Shown in pieces: positions 46,867 to 57,797 of a stretch of 64,000 bases of DNA (position 1 is the stretch's first letter; each line of letters starts with the position of its first letter). The notes beneath the pieces were generated by a model that had not been told where the DNA came from, did no database searches, and was given only the letters and a program-made list of their open reading frames with translations. This DNA comes from Bacillus wiedmannii. Its GTDB lineage: Bacteria > Bacillota > Bacilli > Bacillales > Bacillaceae_G. Where the stretch lies: contig NZ_LOBC01000039.1 of assembly GCF_001583695.1 (NCBI RefSeq), forward strand, positions 186,001 to 250,000. Reading direction: 5' to 3'. The position numbers and the translations under genes were made by a program.

Positions 46867-47765
46867 GATATAGGTTCCCTCGCAGTAGAATGAATTTTTA
46901 CTTTCTCTGATTTCACAAACCATAGACCGAAGAAAATAATAATTCCACCGATTATTTGTTGAAATGATACATATTCATTTGCCCATACAGCTGCAAATAA
47001 AACAGCTACAAGTGGTGTTATATACATATATACCATCGTATGTGATGCGCCAATTTTTTGAATACCAACATACCACATCACTAAACCAAATACTGTTACA
47101 AAGAAAATGGAATATAGTAAAGCGAATAGTGTCATTCCATGTGTAATGTGAAATGGCATTATAAATACATGTGGTCCACTTAACAATAAAAGCGGAATCG
47201 CGCCAACTAATGCTGACCATGCGGTAACACGTAGTGCTGAATATTTTTTAATTAATGGACCTGCTAAAACAGGATAAAGCCCCCAGCATATTGATGTAAT
47301 AAGTCCAATTCCGTTACCATAAAAAGAACTAGCCAGCGAATGCCCTGCTATTAAAACTAATGCTGCCCCACCAAAAGCAATGATAGAGCCGATGACCTTT
47401 CTAGAAGAAAACTTTTCTTGTTTCAAAAAAATAGCAAATACAGTTGTAAAAATAGGTGAAATAGAAATGAGTAAAGAGGCATTTGTAGCGGACGTATATT
47501 TGACAGTTTCCATAAATAATGTTTGATACAGTACAATACCTACAACACTAACGATGATTAATCTAGGTATATCATTTCGTTCCATATAAACCGACTTTTC
47601 AATAAAAAATGTAAGGAGTAACATAAGCGGTGCCGCCGATATCATCCGAAGTGCAGTAAACTCAATTGCTGTAAATTCTAAAAGTCCATATTTAGCAATC
47701 GTAAAATTAATCCCCCAAATAATAACGACACTTAAAATTAATAACTCCATCCCCCATTTTCTCAT
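46860..47765 (-). CDS. EamA-family transporter (DMT superfamily)
   Basis: 301 aa, ten helices as two EamA repeats: first ILSVVIIWGINFTIAKYGL..., second GNGIGLITSICWGLYPVLAGPLI. Usually exports amino acids or metabolites; substrate unknown. Single gene ending at the bidirectional terminator. Confidence 0.9.
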   Translation of the reverse strand: MRKWGMELLILSVVIIWGINFTIAKYGLLEFTAIEFTALRMISAAPLMLLLTFFIEKSVYMERNDIPRLIIVSVVGIVLYQTLFMETVKYTSATNASLLISISPIFTTVFAIFLKQEKFSSRKVIGSIIAFGGAALVLIAGHSLASSFYGNGIGLITSICWGLYPVLAGPLIKKYSALRVTAWSALVGAIPLLLLSGPHVFIMPFHITHGMTLFALLYSIFFVTVFGLVMWYVGIQKIGASHTMVYMYITPLVAVLFAAVWANEYVSFQQIIGGIIIFFGLWFVKSEKVKIHSTAREPISK

Positions 47766-47870
47766 GCGTATCCCCTCCGCAAATAAAATTATACAGAAAA
47801 TTCAATCACATGTACATTTCATTATGTGAAAAAATCTTTGTATTGTATGGAGAGGTTTTCTTTGTTTAGT

Positions 47871-47900
47871 ACATGAAATTATATCAGCGACTTAGACAAT
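47871..47900 (+). repeat. Phased TATATC repeat, copy D (single unit)
   Basis: ACATGAAATTATATCAGCGA, then CTTAGACAATAAAAA, matches the first unit of the other copies (TATATC at 47880). It abuts a terminator hairpin in the same relative orientation. Confidence 0.55.
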
Positions 47901-47940
47901 AAAAAAAGATGGTCCAAAAATATTTTGGAACCACCTTTTC
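47901..47940 (-). terminator. Terminator of the HesB-like gene
   Basis: GGTTCCAAAA / TTTTGGACC-type stem with one bulge on the minus strand, followed by ATCTTTTTTT. Confidence 0.75.
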
Positions 47941-47944
47941 TTTC

Positions 47945-48268
47945 TTATACTCGAACGTGTAACTTCATATTTGGATTATAAAATTGGCTTGGGCTCTTCA
48001 GCTGAAAAGTTCCTCCAACTTCATGCCAATCAACTGTTAACTTATCATCCATAAATACAAGCTTTGTGCGATCTGCGATAAAATTCATTACGCTAGATTC
48101 GATATCCACATCGCGCTCATCTTTTTCTGCTACAGCTACTAAATCGATAATTCCGCTCATGACACAACCACAACCCTCATTATCGTAAAATAACTTTATA
48201 TATTTCGTTTCATCCGGAATCATATCCATAATCTTTTTATATGCGGCTTCTGTTACAGTAACGTACAT
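47945..48268 (-). CDS. HesB/IscA-like iron-sulfur biosynthesis family protein
   Basis: 107 aa. The Fe-S_biosyn fold is recognisable from VTEAAYKKIMDMIPDETKYIKLFYDNEGCGC and the late QLKSPSQFYNPNMKLHV. The cysteines are in a single GCGC motif (about 33-36); the C-terminal CGCG of true A-type carriers is absent, as in Bacillus YneR/YqkB-like proteins. Cluster binding is therefore uncertain. Confidence 0.82.
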   Translation of the reverse strand: MYVTVTEAAYKKIMDMIPDETKYIKLFYDNEGCGCVMSGIIDLVAVAEKDERDVDIESSVMNFIADRTKLVFMDDKLTVDWHEVGGTFQLKSPSQFYNPNMKLHVRV

Positions 48269-48388
48269 ATGTTAATGCTCATCCTTTCTCGTATCATTCA
48301 TATATTGTACCACTATTTTTCTAAAACATTGTATACAGAAAATTAAGACTAATATACAATATATGTCATAAAGGAGGTTGTATCACTT

Positions 48389-48577
48389 ATGTTCAAATTA
48401 CTGCGATACCCCATCTTCTTAGGGCTACTCGGTAGCTTTTTTATTTCTAGCGGAATGGTATTACAACATATACTTCCCTATTCTCCTTCTATTGGCTGGA
48501 TTTCTTTTAAGCAGGAAAAACAAGCATGTCACTCATCGTTAAATCTAGCACATTTCTCCCCTATTTTTGAAATCTAG
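48389..48577 (+). CDS. Small hypothetical protein with one hydrophobic helix
   Basis: 62 aa. AAAGGAGG at 48370-48377 lies 11 nt before the ATG. One helix (about 8-30, [20 protein letters not shown]), then a hydrophilic tail with a single Cys. Not recognised; the ribosome site is the main reason to believe in it. Stops 103 nt before the collagen-like gene. Confidence 0.55.
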   Translation: MFKLLRYPIFLGLLGSFFISSGMVLQHILPYSPSIGWISFKQEKQACHSSLNLAHFSPIFEI

Positions 48578-48614
48578 ACATACAATACAATCGAACACAC
48601 AAAAATATAAAATT

Positions 48615-48622
48615 CATACTAT
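48615..48622 (+). promoter_or_regulatory. Possible sporulation (sigma-K/E) -10 element
   Basis: CATACTAT resembles the -10 of mother-cell sigma-E/sigma-K promoters, with CACA at 48596-48599 about 15 bp upstream. It lies 59 bp before the collagen-like gene start. Tentative. Confidence 0.35.
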
Positions 48623-48680
48623 GTATATAGTGGTTCTATTTTTAAAACTAGTTTTTCAAAATATAGAAAGGAGAACATAC

Positions 48681-49751
<1,071 letters not shown>

Positions 49752-49777
49752 TTCCCTCTTAAAAGTCGTTTATTTAA

Positions 49778-49818
49778 CAAAAAGGAGATCACTCTCAAAT
49801 AAGTAATCTCCCTTTTAA
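49778..49818. terminator. Bidirectional terminator between collagen-like gene and kinases
   Basis: GGAGAT-ACT / AGT-ATCTCC extended by AAAA/TTTT, 8-nt loop. Confidence 0.8.
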
Positions 49819-49828
49819 AAATAGTTTT

Positions 49829-51049
49829 TCATGATATCGGCAATATAACCTTCACAGTCGTTCCAATCCCAACTTCACTTTCAAAACTCATTTTACCGTT
49901 GTGGTCTTTAATAATTTTTTCTGTAACTACTAAACCTAAACCTGTTCCCGTTTCTTTTGTTGTGTAAAAAGCTTCATTTAGCTTCGGAATTTTGTCTTTT
50001 GGAATACCGCAACCTTCATCCTTAACTTGAACAATGATTGCATCTTCTACAGTCACTTTAATCGTAATCGTTCCGCCAACTGACATTGCTTCAATCGCAT
50101 TTTTAATTAAATTAAAAAATACTTGCTTTAATCGTTTTTCATCGCATGTAATCGATGGTATGTCTTTACTATAAATACCTTGTATGTGCACTCCTTGCTT
50201 TAAAGCAGGCTTTCCCATAACTCGAATAACATAAGCGATAATTTCTTCTATATTATGAACTTCTGATTCTAGTGATTTAGATTTCTCAAATCCACTAAGT
50301 TCTGTAGCGATTGTATGAATTCGCTCTACTTCTTGTTTCATAATATCACTATATATTTTATCCTCAGGATATTTATTTGCTTGCTTATTAACAAATTTAT
50401 CTAAATTAGCTAGAGGTCTTCTAATTTTGTAACCAATAACTGTAGCCATTTTCCCAACAGTTGCTAGCTTTTCTGTTTGTTGTATTTCTTTATCCATCAT
50501 CTCAAGCGTACGAACGTAAGATTGAAACCTTAAAAACATAATCCAACATATGATAGTAAATACGCTATATAATGCCATCGGGATTAAAACGAGTGACGAG
50601 TGAATAAAGATTCCTATAAGAGCATATTTTCCAACAAGTATGCTCGGAACTAACAAAAAATATCTTTTGTTTACAAAGAGTGGGGCAAATAAAATAAAAA
50701 ATCCTTCTACTATATTCCCACCATCAAACTCAGCATCACTACCATAGTAAATCATAAAATTATGGATAAAATCTAATAGGTTATATCCAATTAGAATAAT
50801 ATATTTCACTGCAAATAGATTCTTCCATTTCATGAAGTATACTCCAATACAAAACAAAATCACCATCAGAAAATACAGCCATAAACCTAAACCATCTTCA
50901 AATTTTCCTACTCCTTCTTGCCCGCCCCCTATTAAAGGTACAATAAATTCGTAGGCAAGATCGTACACAAAAAATATAATGAAAAATAAACTTAAAAATA
51001 TTTTCAATGCCTTCATTTCTTCATGTTTAAATATATCGTCTTTATTCAT
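49829..51049 (-). CDS. Membrane histidine-kinase-like protein lacking the phospho-acceptor His
   Basis: 406 aa. Six predicted helices (about 15-180), then a degenerate H-box MATVIGYKIRRPLANL: the position of the acceptor His is Tyr207 (codon TAC). The ATP-binding half looks intact: N-box NLIKNAIEAM, G1 DEGCGIPKDK, G2 GTGLGL. It overlaps the preceding kinase gene by 4 nt (ATGA). It could be a pseudokinase that dimerises with or regulates its paralogue. It belongs to the KinB-like sporulation kinase type by topology. Confidence 0.85.
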   Translation of the reverse strand: MNKDDIFKHEEMKALKIFLSLFFIIFFVYDLAYEFIVPLIGGGQEGVGKFEDGLGLWLYFLMVILFCIGVYFMKWKNLFAVKYIILIGYNLLDFIHNFMIYYGSDAEFDGGNIVEGFFILFAPLFVNKRYFLLVPSILVGKYALIGIFIHSSLVLIPMALYSVFTIICWIMFLRFQSYVRTLEMMDKEIQQTEKLATVGKMATVIGYKIRRPLANLDKFVNKQANKYPEDKIYSDIMKQEVERIHTIATELSGFEKSKSLESEVHNIEEIIAYVIRVMGKPALKQGVHIQGIYSKDIPSITCDEKRLKQVFFNLIKNAIEAMSVGGTITIKVTVEDAIIVQVKDEGCGIPKDKIPKLNEAFYTTKETGTGLGLVVTEKIIKDHNGKMSFESEVGIGTTVKVILPIS

Positions 51050-52302
51050 ATCGTAACTCCTAGCTTTTCTCCTTCTTGGATTTCACTATTTCCACGCTTT
51101 TTTGGGAGAATGATGTCTATTCTAGTTCCAATATCTCTTTCACTTGAAATATGTAATTCACCAAGATGCTGCTCGGTAACAAGCCGATTCGCTACCGTAA
51201 GTCCCAGGCCAATTTTATCTTGTTTCGTTGTATAAAAGGCTTCTGTAACACGAGCTAAATTTTCTTTCTTAATACCGTAACCATTATCAATTACACTTAG
51301 CATTACATAATCTTGTCCTTTGTTTTCTAACCGTAACTCTAATGTGCCACCTTGCTCCATTGCCTCCAGAGCATTTTTTATGACATATAGAAAGACTCCG
51401 CTTATTTTCCGCTCATCACATTCAACTTCTATCGTCTTTTCTTCCACATTAGAAATAAACTGGACGCTAGATTCATTCATTTTTTCGCGAACAATTTTTA
51501 CTGCTTGTAATGCAATTTCACCTATATTATATTTCTTATAAATAGGGAGTTTACATGTAGCAACTTCCATCAATTCACTTATCATATTATTCATATTTTC
51601 TATTTCAAAAATCATCTGTTCGTAAATAGGATCCTCCCCATGCTTCTCTCGTTGTAATTGCGTAAACCCTTTTAATGAAGCAAGTGGATTTTTAATTTCA
51701 TGTCCCACTGTCGCTGCCATTTTTCCGATTACTGCTAATTTTTGTGATTCACTAGCAATCTTAATACTTTCCTTTACCGCTGAAAGGTATTGTATAAATC
51801 GATTTAAAATGATGTATGCCGCTATTAATACGAGTGTATACATAATGAGGAACATAAATCCTTTTACTTCCTTTAATACGAATAAATAAATAACATATTT
51901 CCCTACAATTGTCGAAAGTACAAACACAAAATATTTTTTATTTAAAAATATAGGTACAAAGAAGATGAAAATAATTTCTATTATATTTACTCCATCAAAT
52001 GCCGCCTCATTATAAAGCATATACGAAAGTATATTAACGATTTCTATTCCTATGTATGCAAATACACATGCATATTTAACAAGGTTCGCTTTCTCTTTTT
52101 TTATTAAATATACATTCACACTGAGTATTGCAGTTCCGCAAATAACTTGCCATAGTATGCTATGTCCCCTATCCGTTAATGATTTATTTTCTAATACGAT
52201 TGCATAGAAAATTTGGTATGAAACAACAATGACATATAGCACCCATAAAAAAATTTTTGCATTCCTTTCTTCTTCTTTATATGATAGAAAACTTCCTTTC
52301 AC
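51046..52302 (-). CDS. Sporulation-type membrane histidine kinase
   Basis: 418 aa. Six helices, then H-box AATVGHEIKNPLASLKGFTQL with His201, N-box YVIKNALEAM, G1 DNGYGIKKEN and G2 GLGLTV. The H-box is that of KinA-E-type kinases feeding the Spo0F-Spo0B-Spo0A phosphorelay, and KinB-like topology supports this. No response regulator adjoins. A kinase at the equivalent place in B. anthracis is, as I recall, among its sporulation kinases (unverified). Followed directly by the His-less paralogue. Confidence 0.88.
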   Translation of the reverse strand: MKGSFLSYKEEERNAKIFLWVLYVIVVSYQIFYAIVLENKSLTDRGHSILWQVICGTAILSVNVYLIKKEKANLVKYACVFAYIGIEIVNILSYMLYNEAAFDGVNIIEIIFIFFVPIFLNKKYFVFVLSTIVGKYVIYLFVLKEVKGFMFLIMYTLVLIAAYIILNRFIQYLSAVKESIKIASESQKLAVIGKMAATVGHEIKNPLASLKGFTQLQREKHGEDPIYEQMIFEIENMNNMISELMEVATCKLPIYKKYNIGEIALQAVKIVREKMNESSVQFISNVEEKTIEVECDERKISGVFLYVIKNALEAMEQGGTLELRLENKGQDYVMLSVIDNGYGIKKENLARVTEAFYTTKQDKIGLGLTVANRLVTEQHLGELHISSERDIGTRIDIILPKKRGNSEIQEGEKLGVTI

Positions 52303-52484
52303 TTCAACACCCCTTCAAAATAATATCTCGAAGAATACCATTTATTATAATAAATGATTTTCATAGACAAACAAAGATAAATCGAACATTTGAGGAAAAT
52401 CATCCCAATAAAGCAAAGTATCTTCAGGCTATATAAGCATAAAAGCTATAAACAATAATACGTATATTATGGGAGGTGTTTTAT

Positions 52485-54515
52485 GTGGACGGCAAAAAAA
52501 ATAAAAAAACAGAACAACTTAAATCCTTCACGCGTGAGAATGAAGGAAAGAAAATGACGACAAATACAGGTGTTACCATTTCAAATGATGAAAATACTTT
52601 AACCGCTGGTGATCGTGGTCCTACCCTTCTAGAAGATTTCCTAATGCGAGAAAAGCTTGCTCATTTTGACCGTGAACGAATTCCTGAAAGAGTCGTTCAC
52701 GCACGTGGATACGGTGCGCATGGTGTTTTCGAGCTATATGAATCTTTAGAAGAGCTAACAATGGCCCACTTTTTACAAGACCCTTCAAAAAAAACACCCC
52801 TTTTCGTTCGCTTCTCTGAAGTGGCTGGATCAAAAGGTGCGAATGAAACAAATCGAGATGTACGAGGATTCGCCGTTAAATTTTATACAGAAGAAGGAAA
52901 TTTTGATTTAGTCGGAAACAATATTCCTATTTTTTTCATTCAAGATGGCATTAAATTCCCTGATCTTATTCACGCCCTTAAACCTGAACCGCATAATGAG
53001 ATTCCACAGGGACAAACAGCACATGATACATTTTGGGACTTCATCGCCAATAACCAAGAATCGGCTGCGATGATGATGTGGATTATGTCTGATCGTGCCA
53101 TTCCAAGAAGTTTTCGAATGATGCAAGGGTTTGGCGTTCATACATTTCGCTTAGTGAATAAAAATGGAAAGTCACGATTCGTAAAATTTCACTGGAAGCC
53201 GAAGCTCGGCATTCACTCATTAATTTGGGATGAAGCGCAAAAATTAGGTGGTGCTGATCCAGATTACCATCGCCGTGATTTATGGGAAAATATTAATGCT
53301 GGAAACTATCCTGAGTACGAACTTGGCATTCAAATTTTAGAAGAACAGGATGAATTTAAATACGATTTCGATATATTAGATGCGACGAAAATTTGGCCTG
53401 AAGAAGATTTCCCCGTTAAAATCATCGGGAAAATGACATTAAATCGCAACGTCGAGAATGTATTCGCTGAAACGGAACAAGTCGCGCTTCATCCGGGAAG
53501 TATCGTCCGTGGTATTGATTTTACAAATGATCCGCTCTTACAAGGTAGGCTCTTTTCTTATACAGACACTCAATTGGCACGCGTCGGTACAAATTATCAA
53601 GAATTACCGATTAACCGTCCGATATGCCCATTTCACAACAATCAAAGAGATGGTGCATCTAAATATATAATCGACAAAGGAAAAATTGCTTACCATAATA
53701 ATTCCTTAGCAAATAACACTCCTTACACTGTCCCCGGTACAAAGGGTGGGTTCGTTACATATCCTTCTACTGTATCAGGACATAAAACGAGAGAAACAGC
53801 CGCTAGTTTCAAAGATCATTTCTCTCAAGCACGTTTATTTTGGAATAGTATGAGTAACGTCGAAAAGGTTCATATTATGCAAGCCTTCTCCTTTGAATTA
53901 GGAAAAGTAAAAAGTAAATCGGTCCGCCAACAAGTCGTAACTATGATTGGGCATATTAGTACTGAATTAGCTACGTTAGTCGCTGAAGCAATCGGAGCAA
54001 AAGTCCCAAATATTCAAGAATCGGGCGTTACGAAATCATCGCCAGCACTCAGTATGGCAAATACGACATTTAGTCCTAATACATTACGAGTAGGTGTCAT
54101 TGTTGCAAATGGATATGACGGACAAAACGCGCAATATATACTAAATCAATTCAAACAAGTTGGGTTGCAGCCAGTAATTGTTTCCGAGCGATTAGGTATT
54201 GTGCAAGGAACGCAAAATGTACGTTGGGACGTGAATGACACTTTCTTAATGGGATCTTCACTTCTTTATGACGGGCTACTTCTTATTGGAGGAAACCTTG
54301 ATGAACAGTTTCTTAATAAAGCGAGTTCATTTGTCGTAGAATCATATAATCACTTTAAGCCAATTGGTGCCTTTCAAAATGGATCTACCGTTATTCAATC
54401 TTTAAATATTGAAGGAAAGCCTGGCGTCCTAATAGAACAAAATCCTACGCAACTTGCAAATGAATTCATTAAAGCCATGACGAAACAACGCTTTTGGGAT
54501 AGAGCATATGAATAG
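52485..54515 (+). CDS. katE: Large-subunit catalase with C-terminal DJ-1-like domain
   Basis: 676 aa from GTG 52485 (GGAGG 8 nt upstream). Clade-2 catalase like B. subtilis KatE and E. coli HPII. Active-site His is in RVVHARGYGAHG (about 70-81), Asn in LVGNNIPIFFIQD, and the haem Tyr in RLFSYTDTQLARVG. Residues about 530-676 form a DJ-1/PfpI-like domain (LRVGVIVANGYDGQNA). General stress control (sigma-B) is usual for this class; I could not find a convincing sigma-B promoter. An alpha/beta hydrolase gene follows after 16 nt. Confidence 0.9.
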   Translation: MDGKKNKKTEQLKSFTRENEGKKMTTNTGVTISNDENTLTAGDRGPTLLEDFLMREKLAHFDRERIPERVVHARGYGAHGVFELYESLEELTMAHFLQDPSKKTPLFVRFSEVAGSKGANETNRDVRGFAVKFYTEEGNFDLVGNNIPIFFIQDGIKFPDLIHALKPEPHNEIPQGQTAHDTFWDFIANNQESAAMMMWIMSDRAIPRSFRMMQGFGVHTFRLVNKNGKSRFVKFHWKPKLGIHSLIWDEAQKLGGADPDYHRRDLWENINAGNYPEYELGIQILEEQDEFKYDFDILDATKIWPEEDFPVKIIGKMTLNRNVENVFAETEQVALHPGSIVRGIDFTNDPLLQGRLFSYTDTQLARVGTNYQELPINRPICPFHNNQRDGASKYIIDKGKIAYHNNSLANNTPYTVPGTKGGFVTYPSTVSGHKTRETAASFKDHFSQARLFWNSMSNVEKVHIMQAFSFELGKVKSKSVRQQVVTMIGHISTELATLVAEAIGAKVPNIQESGVTKSSPALSMANTTFSPNTLRVGVIVANGYDGQNAQYILNQFKQVGLQPVIVSERLGIVQGTQNVRWDVNDTFLMGSSLLYDGLLLIGGNLDEQFLNKASSFVVESYNHFKPIGAFQNGSTVIQSLNIEGKPGVLIEQNPTQLANEFIKAMTKQRFWDRAYE

Positions 54516-54531
54516 GTTAGGGGGATAATTT

Positions 54532-55341
54532 ATGTTTGTTACCGTCGAGAAAGATGTGCATATTTTTGTGCAAGACGTTAATCCTGGACCCGGTAGTAAA
54601 ACCGTGTTTTTCGTTCATGGCTGGCCTTTAAATCATCAAATGTACCAATATCAACTCAATGTGTTACCACAGCATGGTTTCCGCTGCATCGCTATGGATA
54701 TACGCGGAAACGGGCAATCTGATAAACCGTGGACTGGTTACACTTACGATCGTTTAGCAGACGATATCGCCATTGTTCTAGAAGCACTTCAAGTAGAAAG
54801 TGCTACATTAGTCGGTTTTTCAATAGGTGGCGCTCTTTCTATTCGGTACATGTCCCGCTACAATGGCCGTCGTATTTCTAAACTTGTATTAATCGATGCT
54901 GTTTCCCCCTCTTTCGTTAAAAATCAAGAATCGCCCTATGGCGTCCCAAAAGAACAAGCAGATACCCTCATTAATCAAATGTATGCCAATATGCCTAAAT
55001 TTTTAAATGATGTATCTTTATCATTTTTCAATAGAAACTTAGGATCTGCTACGTTAGAATGGTTTTCTTATCTCGGCATGCAGTCTGCTTCCTACGCTCT
55101 CATCAAAATATTGCAAGCAGCCGCAAATGAAGACGTAACGAAAGATTTAAGTAAAATTAACGTCCCAACAAAAATATTCCACGGTGTTCACGATCAACTG
55201 ATCCCTTACAAAAGCGCTGAACTCACACAAAAGCAGATTAAAAATTCCCAGTTACATCCTCTTACAAATAGCGGTCACGGCTCGCCAATCGATCAAGCGG
55301 ATGAATTAAATGAAGAACTTATAAAGTTTTTGCATTCATAA
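54532..55341 (+). CDS. Alpha/beta hydrolase (haloperoxidase-like)
   Basis: 269 aa. Oxyanion HGWP (29-32), nucleophile GFSIGG with Ser97, acid in GVHDQLIP (about 220-227), His in NSGHGSP (about 251-257). Resembles non-haem chloroperoxidase or arylesterase. Cotranscription with the catalase suggests a role in peroxide stress. AGGGGG precedes the ATG. Confidence 0.88.
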   Translation: MFVTVEKDVHIFVQDVNPGPGSKTVFFVHGWPLNHQMYQYQLNVLPQHGFRCIAMDIRGNGQSDKPWTGYTYDRLADDIAIVLEALQVESATLVGFSIGGALSIRYMSRYNGRRISKLVLIDAVSPSFVKNQESPYGVPKEQADTLINQMYANMPKFLNDVSLSFFNRNLGSATLEWFSYLGMQSASYALIKILQAAANEDVTKDLSKINVPTKIFHGVHDQLIPYKSAELTQKQIKNSQLHPLTNSGHGSPIDQADELNEELIKFLHS

Positions 55342-55505
55342 AAATCTATACCAAATCGTTTCGATAGGAACGCAGTTTTTGAAAAGATTAAAATTCACAT
55401 ATTTCTCACAAATCAATCAATAAAACGATTACATTTTCATTTATACTAAATATACAGGTAATACTCCCTAAACCCAGCTTGTCTGGTTACCCCGTTAAAT
55501 ACTAT

Positions 55506-55542
55506 AAAAAAAGAACTTGTATTGTTATACAAGTTCTTTTTG
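55506..55542. terminator. Bidirectional terminator
   Basis: AAAAGAACTTGTAT / ATACAAGTTCTTTT with a 4-nt loop; serves the catalase unit and the LTA-synthase-like gene. Confidence 0.92.
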
Positions 55543-55548
55543 TTTGTT

Positions 55549-57657
55549 TTATTTAAAAAGTATATCTTTACTATACTGCTTTCCAGCAAGTAAATCATAT
55601 TGGATCATTTTATATTGCTCTAACATTTCTTTTTGTTTCTTTGTTAAATCTGTTATCTCTTCTCCATCTTTATTAACCTTTAACTCCTCTTTAAGGACTG
55701 GTATTTCTTTATGCATTTCTGATAAAAATTGATAAAACGGTGATTTATTTATCCCTGCATAATCAAAAACAAGATTAGAAAAATAAATTGGACTTACTAA
55801 ACCTAAATTGTCATTTGGCAAATCGAAATTTGCATACATTAACAATGGCGTTTCTGACATAGCTAATCTTTCATTTAGAGTTTCTTCATTTTCTATATAT
55901 CCAGCTTCTTCATAGATAGCTTTATTTACCCCTAATATCGGTAAGTGATCTCCAAAGAAAACCAATATAGTAGGCCTTTCTAGCTCTTGAATTTGTTCTA
56001 CTAAATATTTTAGAGCCTCATCAGAACGACGTACACCCTCAGTATATGTTTCTAATTCTGCTTTCGATCCCTCTTCTGTTAATCCGCTAATTTCTATTTG
56101 CTTTTCTTCAAATCGTCCTGGATTGAATGGGAAATGATTTTGCATCGTAACTGCATGAATAAACGTAGGTTGCTGTCTCTTATTCAATTCCTCTATTATT
56201 TCTTTACTAATAGATACATCGCTAATATAATCTCCATCTACCTCTACGTTTTGCATTGTATCTTCTGCATTGAAATTATCAATTCCTAAAACATTATATA
56301 CATCATCCCGCTTATAAAATGACCTTCCATAAGCATGAATTGCATTCGTATAATATCCATGTTTTTTCAATTCACTTGCGATAGACGGAATTTCTCTTTG
56401 TCCTGTCACCGCTTGTTGATATGGTATAGAACCTTGCTTTAAAAAGCTCATTGAATAGCTCGTTAACGCTTCAAATTCTGTATTCGCTGTATTTCCCCCG
56501 AATACAGGAGCTACTGTTTGTCCACCCGGAAAATTCTCAATATAGTGATGTAAATTCGGCACCGGATCTTCGCTAAATGAAAGATTCGTTAGCTTTGTTG
56601 GATCCCAAAAAGCTTCACTCATGAAAAATATAATATTTGGCTTCTCGCTCTTTTCTTTTTTCCCTACATTGCTTCCATATTGTTTCTTTATATTATTTGA
56701 AATTTGTTGCATAGTTTCTTTTGAATATTCTTCTGGCTTCTCAATGACAGTTGTGTCTAAGTTACTGACAAATCCTAAAACAAAACCATTATCAATATAG
56801 TTTACATTTTGATTCCAAGCCACGAAGGTTACCCCGTATTTTTGCAATACATTACTCATAAATGTATTAGGATAATTACTATATGCATACACCATAAACG
56901 TAGAACCACATATTAAAATAATTCTCGTAATTATATTAGGTTTTATCACTGGAATATGCTTTCGTATATACATAACTAAATATACAAGCAGAGTAATCCC
57001 GAATATTCCCAAAAATATAGTCCACCAACTAAAATAGTCCATAACCATTGGTATAACGGACTGCATTTGAGTAATCTGTATGAAATCAGACGGATAGAAT
57101 GGATCTCCTCTAAAAATAAGTTTAAAATGGTTCACAATACCAAAGATAATTAACACCAAACTTGTTATCGTGACACTCAAAAAGATTCGTCCAAGCAAAC
57201 TATACACAAAAACATATATCATATAAATAAATAATAGGCTTAGTATATACTGTCCGTATCGCTGGTAAATCCAGTTATTAACTAATACAAGGCTCATATT
57301 CTCCTGCATCATGATATACATCCAATTCATTGTATGGGCAATTAAAAATAGTAAGGCGTAAGCTCTAATAGCCGGCCTAAGTTTATGACCGATGCCTTTA
57401 TTTAAATGAATAATGTATAGTAGTACACCCCACAAAACAATAATAAGTATACTTAGCTGTATTTTCCCATTAAAAAATTCTTTAGTTCTCTCGAATTCGA
57501 AAGATCTTAACATAACAAAAAACAGCGTTTCTAAACAAATCGCCCACATTCCACTAAGAATGATACAAATTAATAGATTCTTCCTCGGCTCTTGAGGAGA
57601 AAAACTAAGATAAAATTCATCTCTTCTTCGTTGTCGTGTTAAAAAATCAAAACGCAA
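55549..57657 (-). CDS. LTA-synthase-like membrane sulfatase
   Basis: About 702 aa. Five to six N-terminal helices, then an extracellular sulfatase-fold domain. KPNIIFFMSEAFWDPTKL contains the region of the catalytic Thr and metal Glu; NTANTEFEALTSYSMSFL, TMQNHFPF and FFGDHLPIL hold further ligands. LtaS family: glycerol-phosphate transfer to lipoteichoic acid or a related polymer. Start uncertain: TTG at 57657 has AGAGGG 6 nt upstream, whereas the ATGs at 57693 and 57717 have no ribosome site. No neighbour of related function. Confidence 0.85.
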   Translation of the reverse strand: MRFDFLTRQRRRDEFYLSFSPQEPRKNLLICIILSGMWAICLETLFFVMLRSFEFERTKEFFNGKIQLSILIIVLWGVLLYIIHLNKGIGHKLRPAIRAYALLFLIAHTMNWMYIMMQENMSLVLVNNWIYQRYGQYILSLLFIYMIYVFVYSLLGRIFLSVTITSLVLIIFGIVNHFKLIFRGDPFYPSDFIQITQMQSVIPMVMDYFSWWTIFLGIFGITLLVYLVMYIRKHIPVIKPNIITRIILICGSTFMVYAYSNYPNTFMSNVLQKYGVTFVAWNQNVNYIDNGFVLGFVSNLDTTVIEKPEEYSKETMQQISNNIKKQYGSNVGKKEKSEKPNIIFFMSEAFWDPTKLTNLSFSEDPVPNLHHYIENFPGGQTVAPVFGGNTANTEFEALTSYSMSFLKQGSIPYQQAVTGQREIPSIASELKKHGYYTNAIHAYGRSFYKRDDVYNVLGIDNFNAEDTMQNVEVDGDYISDVSISKEIIEELNKRQQPTFIHAVTMQNHFPFNPGRFEEKQIEISGLTEEGSKAELETYTEGVRRSDEALKYLVEQIQELERPTILVFFGDHLPILGVNKAIYEEAGYIENEETLNERLAMSETPLLMYANFDLPNDNLGLVSPIYFSNLVFDYAGINKSPFYQFLSEMHKEIPVLKEELKVNKDGEEITDLTKKQKEMLEQYKMIQYDLLAGKQYSKDILFK

Positions 57658-57797
57658 TTTATTCCCTCTTTCCTTTACCCCTTCGTCTCGCATCAACAAA
57701 CATATTGTCATATACAAAATAACATATTTGTATACAGTTAGTCTCCCTATGTGTTTGTATTATACACATGTATCCTTAATTTCCCCTTAAAAATACA

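Noticed and set aside
52303-52484. Sigma-B promoter for the catalase
   Set aside because: GGCTAT resembles a -10 but no GTTTAA-like -35 lies at the right distance.
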